Part shown: positions 22,322 through 32,300 of the stretch, one piece after another
Layout: each line of letters starts with the position of its first letter
Numbering within the stretch: position 1 is the stretch's first letter
Source: Ramlibacter aurantiacus
GTDB taxonomy: Bacteria; Pseudomonadota; Gammaproteobacteria; Burkholderiales; Burkholderiaceae_C
NCBI RefSeq assembly: GCF_016722895.1
Contig: NZ_JAEQNA010000001.1
Coordinates: forward strand, 558,001 to 622,000
Length of the DNA: 64,000 bases
Reading direction: 5' to 3'
Position numbers and translations under genes: made by a program
Notes under the pieces: model-generated
Databases searched by the model: none
The model's input: only the letters and a program-made list of their open reading frames with translations
What the model was told of the DNA's origin: nothing

Positions 22322-22342
22322 GCGCAGTCCGACGGACTGCGC
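22322..22342. repeat. Perfect inverted repeat in the relic region
   Basis: GCGCAGTCCG, one A, CGGACTGCGC: a 10-bp stem with a single central base. There is no T run on either side, so it is not a typical terminator. It lies in the 22.18-22.42 kb stretch, which otherwise holds only a fragment of a membrane-protein-like frame (ELVPHALLLFGVAFMIIPAS, minus strand). Confidence 0.6.
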
Positions 22343-22423
22343 TATTCAGGCCAAGGAACCAGAGTTGCAGTCGCTGGGGATGGAATTACTTTGCTTCTCA
22401 TTTTCGATGGGTTTTCGTTGTTG

Positions 22424-22691
22424 CTACGGCTGGTTGTCGTCGCGCTGATAGGTCTGCTTGGCACTTCGCCAGCCCAGCGGATCGCGTGCGAATGGCTTGA
22501 GCCCGATTGCTGAAGCGCGTTCCTCGAACATGAGTACCCCTGCGGCAAAGATCGAGACGATCAAAAGTGGAATTCCAAGCCAGTGCGGGGGGGGCAAAGA
22601 ATGGGACTCCAAAAAATCCAATGAGAACCATAATCCCTAGCACTAGCTCTGCGAGCCCTGTAAGCCGCCCATCGCGTACGAACCGATTCAT
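22424..22691 (-). pseudogene. Two-helix membrane protein (probable immunity protein) frameshifted in a C8 tract
   Basis: ATG 22691, preceded by GAGGAG at 7 bp, starts MNRFVRDGRLTGLAELVLGI with a first membrane helix. At a run of eight C (minus strand; plus 22587-22594) the frame shifts. With seven C it would continue PPHWLGIPLLIVSIFAAGV, a second helix, then FEERASAIGLKPFARDPLGW and end at 22424, giving about 88 residues. As written, the first frame runs on to an unrelated tail. Its start follows directly on the stop of the small frame at 22703, as immunity genes follow toxin ends. It is either a phase-variable or inactivated gene, or an assembly error in the homopolymer. Confidence 0.6.
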
Positions 22692-22702
22692 TTCCGCACT
22701 CC

Positions 22703-22960
22703 TCAGTAGTTTTCCCAAGCGCTATTGCTCCACGATCGAAGGTCTTGGCTCGTGCCGGAACTCTTCCACAATTCAACTAGCTTGTTGACCACAGGGGCTG
22801 CGAGGGGGATCCGCTTTTCAATCCGGTCTTGCAGTATTGCAGCAAGCGAATCGTTCAGCACCTTTCCCATGTCCGGACGCGCCAACTGCTCTACGGAGTC
22901 GGCAGCTAAGCTCATAGCAGTGGCAGCCGTAGCGGCTGACATCGCTGGCTGCGTCTGCAA
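22703..22960 (-). CDS. Orphan toxin-tail-like fragment
   Basis: About 85 codons from a TTG at 22960, probably not a true start: the protein-like part is SVEQLARPDMGKVLNDSLAA, ILQDRIEKRIPLAAPVVNKL and VELWKSSGTSQDLRSWSNS, ending WENY. It sits immediately before the membrane immunity-like gene and behind the Imm35 gene, the usual place of a displaced CdiA C-terminus. Upstream, the 22.96-23.07 kb stretch contains only short broken frames. No toxin family recognised. Confidence 0.4.
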   Translation of the reverse strand: MQTQPAMSAATAATAMSLAADSVEQLARPDMGKVLNDSLAAILQDRIEKRIPLAAPVVNKLVELWKSSGTSQDLRSWSNSAWENY

Positions 22961-23073
22961 CTGCCGTTCTAGTCGGCATCGTCATCGGTTGGTTCTGCTG
23001 GGCGCCAACTCCGCTGGCGCAAGCAAGGTCCCCATAAGCTGCGCCCACCGTGGCACGCTGCGGCCCTGCCGCT

Positions 23074-23349
23074 TCAGAGAGATCTCACCGCCTGTTCCCA
23101 GGGGATCGCGCTTGGCAACTCGTGTATCACGCCGTCGTGGGTCACAAGAATCGGGTTGTTACCCGCAAGTGCTGAGGCCGGGTTTTGTGTCCGTACAAAG
23201 TCCGCCGTGTTGAAAAAGATCACCCATCCTTGGTCTATCTCCCTGGTGGAATCAGGCAATATTTCGAATTGATCGCCGACCGCATCGGCGAGTGAATTGA
23301 TCCTTTTGCGGGCTAGTGCAATGGCGGATTCTCGGTTAAGGCTATGCAT
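23074..23349 (-). CDS. Imm35-like immunity protein
   Basis: A 91-residue cytoplasmic protein that should neutralise the toxin domain encoded just upstream. The pattern is that of the Imm35 family: an N-terminal helix (SAIALARKRINSLADAVGD), the aromatic strand DQGWVIFFNTADF, and ALAGNNPILVTHDGVIHEL near the end. Its ATG shares one base with the exoprotein stop (TAATG on the minus strand), the tight arrangement expected for a toxin-immunity pair. Family knowledge links Imm35 with papain-fold toxins, matching the toxin seen here. GC content is lower than the surroundings. Confidence 0.75.
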   Translation of the reverse strand: MHSLNRESAIALARKRINSLADAVGDQFEILPDSTREIDQGWVIFFNTADFVRTQNPASALAGNNPILVTHDGVIHELPSAIPWEQAVRSL

Positions 23350-26300
23350 TAGTTCGTCCTCAACAATTGAAAACTATGATACCCATCGAGCGAAGCGGCC
23401 CGACCGGTTTGCCCGTCTAAGAACCGGACGATGCCGTTTTGATTGACTACATTGAACACGTGCCCGACCTCGCCGTTCCCTCGGGAGCCGAAAACGATTC
23501 CTCGTGCTCCGGGACCTGCGGCAGCTACTGCTGCGGCGACGTCGCTGATAGGGCCAGCCTGTCCAAACGAGCTACCAAACGTCCTCTCTAGCACATCGAT
23601 TCGAAACGGCCCACCCCCGAGGGCAGATGTTGGGCGGCCCGCTAAGGTTGCGTCTGTGGCAATCGAACAATTGACACAGTTCATGGTGCCACCAATCGTG
23701 TTCACGCTGCGTACGGAGCCAGCTCCTTCCGTGGCACCCGCGGTCCTGGCCGCTGAGGCTGGATTGGGCAATGACACACCGCTGGCCGGCACACCAGCCG
23801 CAGTTGTCACCGTCGACTCGGCCGCAACCAGGCACCCCGTCGGATTTCCGAGGCAGTACAGGTACGGGTTCTTGGCGAACGCGACCACTTCTGCCGCGAT
23901 GCCGCTCAGGGCAGGCGCCAATATCAACGTACCCGCCACCGCCGCCGCCTGCCACGTCTGCCTGCGCACCTGCTCGCGCTGCGTGCCGTCGAGGTTGGCT
24001 GTGGCCGCAACCTGCTGCGAGGTGGGTTGCTTGATGCCGTTGCGCTCGTGGAAGGCTTGAAGCTCGGGGGTCGCCTGGCTCTCTCGCTGGTACATCAACG
24101 GGTCGGCCCGTTCACTCGGCGTGGCATGGAACATCCGGCCTTGATCCAGCGCCGGGTTCATGGCGTCGTACGGCAGCAGCTGCGGACCCGATTGGCGCAG
24201 GAAGGCTTGAGCCGGGACGTCCCACTCGCCTTCGACACCGACCTGCACCTGCTTGAACGCCTGCTGCGCTAGCCGCTGTTCGGCAGCCTCTTCAGAGATG
24301 CCGTGCTGTTGCGCGAAGCGTCTGGCGTTCTGCTTGATCCAGTCGATCTCACGCGGATGCAGTTGCCGGTTGTTGAGGTCGACCGCCACACCACCGGCCG
24401 CGCCGGCCACGCTTCCACCCCCAGCCAAGCCCCCAATCCCAACGGCCACACCACCGGTGACCGCCTGCGCCGCAACACGCGCGGCACCTTCGGGCGCACC
24501 GGCATCGCGCAGGCTGTTTTGAATGCCTTGCTGCAGCTCTTCAAGCAGCGGTGCCGCGTAGGCGGTTGCAGCGGCACCCGCCGCACCGGCCGGGCCACCC
24601 ACGGCTGCGCCTAGCGTGGCGTGCAGTGCAACGCGGCGGCTGCCGCCTTCGGCCCATTCCGATGCTTGTTGCTCCAACTCCTGCTTGCGCTGCGGATCGG
24701 TCTCGGCGGCTGCCTGCGCACGCAGCTTGTCCTCCTGCGCGGTGGCGTAGGTGCCGATGGCCTTGGCCCCTTGCTGCCCCGCGACCTGCGTGATGATGCG
24801 CTGCGCGTCAATGTCCTTCTGCACGCGTTGCGCATCGAAGACTGGCGCGATGCCCGTTTCGGCATCTCCGGTGCGCGCGTCCTTGTCCCCCGCGATGCCG
24901 CTGATGCCGGCCCTTGTGACGCTGTTGGCACTGCCCGATGCCGAGCCGAAGCCGGCGCTGCCGCCGCGCAGGCCTGCCGAGGCTGCGGGGGTGCCTTCCT
25001 TGGCACCCTCCTGCCCCGCGCTGCCCGACACACTCCCGCCGATGCTCGTGCCCCGGTAGCTCGCGCTGTTCTGGATGTCCACCAGCTCCGGCGCCTCACC
25101 CTCGAAGCGGTTGCGCCCCTCCTGCACCGCCTTGTCCGAGCTGGTGATGGCCGCGCCCACCATGCGGGTCTTGCCGCCCACTTCCAGGTCGAAGCCGCCG
25201 TCACCGGTGCGGATCGCCGTCTGCTCCTTGACGCTGGCGAAGTTGCTGTCGACCTTGCTGCGCGACGCGCTGCCGCTGCCGCCGCCGCCCGCCCCGAAGG
25301 TGGCGCTGCCGCCGTCGGTGCGGCTGCGGCTGGTGTACTGGGCGGTGTCCTGCAGGCTTTCCAGGTGCAGGTCGCCGGCGACGCGGCCTTTGAACTCGGG
25401 CGCCTTGATCACCGCGCCCTTCATGGTGAGGTCGCCGCCGGTGTGCACTTCCACGCCGTCGTCGGAGAGGATCTGGGTGTTGGTCCAGCTCTTGTCGCTG
25501 CTTTCGCTGTGGCCGCTGGCGGCGCTGGCGGCGACGGTGACGCCGAAGCCGGCACCCTGGGGGCCGGCCGTGTAGCCCACGCCGACGCTGGCGCTGGAGC
25601 TGCGGTGGCTGGTGTGCTCCTGGACGCTGTTGCTGGCGGCCACGAGGTTGACATCGCCTTCGGCGTCGAAGCGCACACGGCCCTTGCCGCCATCCACGGT
25701 GCTGCCCTGGACGGTGATGCTCGAGTCCTTGCCGGCGCCGGTGGCCTGCATGCGAACGCCGTTGCCTGCCTCGAAGCTGGAGCCGGCGGCGCGCTGCTCC
25801 TGCCGATCACTCTTGCTTTCGCTGCTGCTGGTGCCGATGCTGAGGCTGACCGTCACGTTGGCGGCGGCGGCCGGGTTTTTGGCGACCTGGGCCGCGGCGT
25901 TGCCCACGGTCAGGGCGGCACTGGCGGCGGCCAGTGCCTGCATGCGGCCGCTCTGGGTGTCGCCGGCGGCCCGCGCCACCTGGTCGAGGGTGCGTGCGGC
26001 ATCGATCAGCCCGCCGCTGACGCCCACGCTCAGGCCCGATTGGCGGTGTCGCTGCTCCTCGGTGGTGGCGGTGCTTTCCCGGGCCTCCTGCACGAGGATC
26101 CGGCGGCCCATGGCATCGACGGCGCCCTGGGGCGTCTGCACGTGGCTGCCGGTGACGGTGAGGTCGCCCGCCTGGGCGTGCATGCGCAGGTCGCCTTTCA
26201 GGCTGCCGACGGTGCTGCCCGAGGCGCTGGCGTGGCTCTCGGTGTGTGCGCTCTCCTGCTGCTGGGTGCCGACGGAGATGCTGCCGGCAGCGCCCCAGCC

Positions 26301-29300
26301 GGAGCGGCGGTGCAGCTCGGAGCTTTGGCTGCTGTGGCGGTCGGTGGCGGCGTCGAGGGTGATCTGGCCGCCCAGGAGGGTGACGTCACCCTCGCCCACG
26401 ACCTGGCTGCCGGTGATGTGCAGGTGGCCCGAGGCGAGCTTGCCGTCGGCGCCCACCTGGCCGGCCTGCAGGTGCACGGTGGCGCCCTCCAGGGAGCTGC
26501 CGTGGTTCGTGGTCGACTGGCCCTGGCTGCTGCTGGCGTGGCGCTGGCTGGAGAAGGTGGCGCGGCTTTGGCTTTGCCGCTCGTGCAGCTGGCTGTTCTC
26601 GGTTTGCAGCGTGGTCGCGTGCAGGTCGCCGCCGGCGGTGGCGGTGAGCGCGCCGCGTTCGGCGGTGAGCTGGGCGCCGGCGAAGGTGGTGTTGCCTTTC
26701 GAGTAGGTGGTGAGCGAGCCGCCGGCGCTGAGCTGGCCGCCGGTGAGGGCCTGCTCGCGGGTGGACAGGCGCTCGCGGCCGCCTTCGCTGGCACCTTGCC
26801 GGTCGGTGTCGAGCGTCTCGATGGCCGCGCGCACGTCGAGGGTGTCGGCATCGAGCAGCAGCTTGTCTTGCGCGCGCAGGTTGCTGCCGGTGATCTGCAG
26901 CTTGCCGTCGGTGCTCAGGGTGATGTTCTGCCCGGCGAGTTGCGTGCCCTGGTGCTGGCTGGCCTGTTGCCGGTAGTAGCCGCCGTGCGCCAGGGGTACG
27001 TCCAGCGCATAGCCGGTGGCCACCGTGTCGACGGTGAGGGCGCCGCCGGCATGGGCGTGGAGGTCCTGCGTGGCCTGCACGGAGGCGCCTTGCAGGTGCA
27101 GGTTGTTCTCGGCGTTGAAGCCGAGGTGGGCGCCGGTGATGGTGGCGATGCGGTCGACGTTGGTGGAGCGGCCGGTGCTGGTGCCGTGGGGGCCGGCGAC
27201 CTGGGTTTCGGTGGTCTGGGTGGTGGTGCGGGCAATGATGTCGCGCGCGTTGAGGCTGACCCGGCTGTTGGCGCCCTGGCCGTGGACGGCGCCGCCGGCG
27301 ATGTCCAAGGTCTCGTCGGCGTCCAGCTGCACGTTGCGCCCGGCCACGGTGCCGCTGTTCGTGAGGTTGCGCGCCTGCAGGTGGGCCGTGCCGTCGTGGG
27401 CGACGAGGGTGCCGCTGTTGGTGAGGTCGCCGGTGGTGCGCAGGTCGATGCGGCTGCCGGCGATGAGGGCGCCGGTGGGCGTGAAGTCGCCGTCGATGGG
27501 GCGGCGCAGGTAGACGATGGGCACGAGCGCGGTGGCCACGCTGCCATCGGGCAGGCGCACTTCGCGCGGCTCGAGCCAGACGATGTCGGTGGTGAGCAGG
27601 GCCATCTGCTCGGCCGAGAGGGCGACGCCGGGGGTGAGCTGGTATTGCTGGGCGAAGAGGTGGCCGGCATCGAGCAGGGCCAGGTATTCGGCTTCGGTGT
27701 CCTGGTAGCCGGCCAGGAAGCGCCGGCCGGTGAGCGCGAGGATCTGGTCGTCCACCAGGCGCTGCTCGGCGAAGCCGTCGCCATAGCGCTGCAGTTGCAG
27801 GCCGGGGTCTATGGTGAGGCGGTCGGTGCTGGAGAGGTAAGTCTGGCCGCCCAGGAAGTCGGTGTCGGTTTGCACCAGGGGCTGGCTGGGGCCGCGCTCG
27901 ATGCGGTAGAGGCGGTTGGCCGGGGCGGCGACGGCGAAGCTGGCGCTGGCGGTGGTGTAGCCCTGGGCCTTGGGGGGTGCCGGCGGGGCACGGGGGGCGG
28001 CGCGGGAGGCCTGGCCGGGTGAGAGCGGCTGCGGGGCGGCCCAGGCGGTGGCGGCCAGGCTCGCGCGGGTTTGCTGCACGGCCTCTTGCTGGCTTTGGCG
28101 CAGGGCGGCGGCCAGCAGGCTGCCGCGCAGGGGACGGTCGGTCGGGGGAGTGTCCGCGCCCTGGCGATCGGCGGCCAGGGCCTGTAGCGGCTGGGCGGCC
28201 AGGGCGTTGCGCGGGACGACGGCGGGGGCGGCGCGCGACAGTGCGGGGGCCGAGGGCGCTGCGCTGGCATCGAGCGGCTGGTTGAGCGTGTCGAGCGCGA
28301 AGGTGTCGTGCTTTGGCACGGACCAGGGCTGCGGCGTCTGTGTCACGCGCTCGAAGCTTTCTTTCCAGCCACCGTGGTGCTTTTGAGAGCTGAAGGAGCT
28401 GCTGCCCAGCTCCAGCGTGTCGCGGGTGCCTTGGGCGGCCAGGTTGTTGGGCGCCTCGCCCAGTACCGGGGCGCCAGCCACGATGGAGCTGTCTTCGTTC
28501 ACGCCGCCAGCCAGGGTGACGGTGCCGGTGGCACGCACCCGGCCGGGCTGGGTGGCGGTGACGACGGTTTCGGTGACCTGGCGTTCGGTCAGGTGGGTCT
28601 GGTGCCAGTCGGAGACGTAGCGGCTGTCGAGGTCGGCGTTGAAGGCTGCGATGGCCTCGTCCAGTTTGTAGGCTTGCTGCTGCAGCTGTTCGTGGTACGA
28701 GGCCAGGGCTTGCAGGGCTTCGGTGCAGGCGGGGCTGTTGGAGGCCTCGCACTGCGACCCAAGCGGCTGCGGCGCCTGCGGCAGGGTGACCTCAAGCCGC
28801 GACCAGATCGGATCCTGCAGGTCGTAGTTCATCGTGCACTGGTAGGACGTCGAGTCGTCGCCGCCGCCCATGTCGCAGTGGAAAGCCGGTCGCAGGTGCA
28901 TCAACCCCAGCTCGGCGGGGTACTTGCTGCCGGGCAGCACGTAGCGGCCGGCCTCGAAGGGCACGAGCGGGAGCTCGCCGAGCGCGTAACGCTCGTTGCG
29001 GGAGCTGGGTTGGATGTAGACCTTGTCGATGCTTTCGGTGCGGGTGCGTTGCTCGGTCACGAGGCCCGCGTTGCGGTTGTTCAGGGGCGCGGTGAAGACG
29101 ATGTTTCGCTGCGCCTCCAGGCCGGCGCCGATGTTGTCCACGGGCCCGCGCAGGGTGAGGTCGCGGCCGCTGTAGACCAGGGCCTGGCCGGTGTTGCGCA
29201 GGCGACCGGTGATGTGCACGTCGCCCACGCGGCTGGCGATGACGGCCCGGGGCTCGTTGTCGACATCGGCGGTGATGTCCACGTCGTGGCCGTAGATGCG

Positions 29301-32300
29301 GCCGCGGTTGCGCAGCTGCCTAGCGGTGAGCGTGGTGGCGCCGGCCGCGGCGTTGATGAGGCCGTCGTTGACGATGTCCCCAGTCACCTTGACGGTGGTC
29401 TTCTTGGCGCTGACCACGCCCTGGGCTTCGTTGGTGAAGGCCTGGGCGTCGATGGTCAGGGCGTTGCCGGCGCTCAGGTGCGCCTGGTTGGTGAGCTGGC
29501 CGGTGGTGGTGAAGGTGAAGTCGCCGCCGGCGGCGATGTCGCCGCGCTGGGTGTGGTCGCCTTGCAGGTCGATGTCGATGTCGCCTTGCGAGGCAATCAC
29601 GCCGCTGCCGCTGATGGTGGCGAGCTTGGCGGACAGGGTGTCGGTGGCGTCGAGGCGGCCCGCGTCGTTGTGCAGCGAGCGGCCGCGCACGCTCAGCTGC
29701 GCGGCCGCGAGCTGGCCGCCCGCGTTGTCGATGGCGTCGATCTGCAGCGTGGCCTGGCCGCCGGCGAGCAGGGCACCGGCCTGGTTGTCCAGGCTGTTGG
29801 CGCTCAGGTGGAGGTGGCGCCCGGCGAGAAGGCCGGAATTGAGGTCCTGCGGTGTGTCGCCGCCCGGGTTGCCACCTGTGCCCGTGTTGTGCACGGCCTG
29901 GGCATCAATGATGTGCAGGTCGCGCCCGGCAAACACCACGCTGTCCGGGCCGCTGTTGTCCAGGAAGGGGGTGCGCAGGTGCACGCCCGCGTCGCCCAGG
30001 ATCGCGCCGCCTCGGTTGTCGATGCGGGTGGTGGCCGTGAGCTCGTTGGCAGCTAGCCCCAGCAGCGTGCCCTGGCGGTTGTCGAGGGTGGTGGCTGCCG
30101 CCTTGAGCGGGCCTGCCGCGCCGATGTAGCCGGTCTGGTTGTCCAACACGCCGGCCTTCAGGTCGATCTCCCCGGCGCTGACGATGCCGCGGTCCTTGCC
30201 GCTTTGGTTGTTGCGCAGCGTCTGGCCCTGGGTGTCGATGCGCACGCCGCCGGCGCCCGCTTCGATCACGCCGGCGGTGTTGTCAACGCCGGGGCCGGTG
30301 AGGTCGACCGAGTGGCGCCCGGAGATGACGCCTTCGGTGTTGGTGATCTGGCCACGTAGATCGACGGTGTGGGCGGCGAGCAGGCCCTCGTGGTTGTCGA
30401 TCGTCTTGGCCGTGGCCGTGAGCGCGCCCTTCGCGCTGACGGTGCCGGCCTGGTTGTGCAGCTCGCCGGCTTCGAGGTCGATGTCGCCGGCGCTGTAGAT
30501 GCCAGCCTTGTCGGCGCTCTGGGCATTGCGCAGCGTTTTAGCGTCGATGCGCACGCCGCCCGCGCCGGCTTCGATCACGCCGGCGGTGTTGTCCACGTCC
30601 GGCCCCTTGAGGTCCACCGCCTGTGTGCCGAAGATGACGCCTTCTGTGTTGGTGATGGTGCCGCGCAGGTCGACGGTGTGGGCGGCGAGCACGCCCTGGC
30701 GGTTGTCGATGTGCCGGGCATCTGCCACCAGCTGCTCGGTCGCAACGACCTGGCCTTCGACGTTGCTCCACTGGCCATCACCCAGTTCGATGCGCACCCG
30801 TTGGGCCGCGACCTTGGCGCCTTCGGTGTTCAGCCCGCTGGCCTGCACCTGCAGCTCGCCCCCGGCCGAGGCGGTGGCGCCGCGCAGGTCGGCTTCGCGC
30901 GCCTGCACCGAGAGCTGGCCGCCGGCGAAGAACTCGCCATCCTTGGACAGCAGCTGGCCCGAGGTCTGCAACGTGAGGTCACCCTGCGCCTGCAGCAGCC
31001 CCCGGGCGTTGTCGATCTTGTCCGCCGCCTGGACGTGCAGTGATCCGTCGCTCATCACCGCACCGCCTGGGTTGTGCAGCTCGCCCACCTGCAGGCTGAG
31101 GTTGGTGCGGGAGAAGACCTGGCCGTCGGTGTTGTTCAGGAAGGCCATGGGCGAGAGGTCGGCGCGCGCGGCGCCGATGGTTCCGCCGCTGTTGTTCACG
31201 CCGCCCGGCGTGCGCAGCTGCAGGCCACCATCGGTCCACAGTTCGCCACCGGTGTTGTCCAGCGCCTGGCCGTGCAGGTCGAGCGCGGCGGCGTCTTCGC
31301 TGCGCGCCAGCAGCTGGCCGCCGCGGTTGTCCAGCTGGCCGCCGCGCGCATCGAGCTGCAGGCGCTGCGCGGACAGGTGCGAGCCGGCGGTGGAGACACC
31401 CTCGCCCTCCAGGCGCAAGAGCCCGTCCGATTGCGCCGAGCTGGCGGTGAAGCCCACCGCGCCCTGTGCCGTGATGTCCACCTGCGCGCCCGCGAGCCGG
31501 CTGCGCTCGACGTTCGCGGCGCCCTCGCTGCGCAGGACCACGGCTGCGGCCGAGAGCGCCTGGCTGTCCGTCATCTGCAGCGACTCGGCCAGGATGCTCA
31601 CGCCTTCGTTGGCCTGCAGGGTCTGCCCGCTCAGTTGCAGTTGCGCGCCTTCGATGTGCAGCGCGCCGGTGGCACGCATCTCGCCGCCTTGGCTCGGCGC
31701 CGTGTCGATGCGCGAAGCCTGCAGCTGCAGGTCCCCGCCCGCGTGGATCAGCCCCGAGTTGCGCAAGCCGTCTGGCAAGGTCAGGAGCAAGGGCTTGGCC
31801 GAGAGCTGCGCGACGACACCGCTGTTGTCCAGCGAGGGCGTGCGCAGTTGCAGCGAGGGCGCGATCAACTCGCCGCTGTTGGCCAGGCCGCCGCCGGCCG
31901 TGAGGTGCGCCACGGCACCCGCTTGCGTGTCGCCGGTGAGTTGCACCCGCCCGGGGCTGGACAGGTGCAGGTTGCCCGCCACCTGCGTGTGGCGCAGCGT
32001 GAGCTGGCCGTCGGCCGAGAGCACCAGGTCACCCTGCAGCGTGGACAGCCGCCCGGTGCTGTTGACGCCCAGGCCCTTGTCGGTGGCGACCAGGCGGATC
32101 TGCCCGGCGTGCATGCCACCGGCGTCCTTGATGTCCACCGCGAACTGCGGCGCCGCGCCGATGCCCGGGCGCCCCTGGTGCTGCAGGCTGTCGTAGAGCA
32201 CCTCGTTGGCGCCGATGAGCGCCTGCAGTTGCGGGGTGAAGACTTCGCCGCGCAGCAGCAGGCCGCGCGCGAGCAGGTCGAGTTGCTGCAGCGCCGTGCC

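Noticed and set aside
24621..28022. An 1133-codon plus-strand frame inside the exoprotein gene
   Set aside because: It mirrors the repetitive adhesin in the opposite strand (Gly/Ala/Val monotony) and contains no recognisable domain; the minus strand has TPS, repeat and toxin domains in order.
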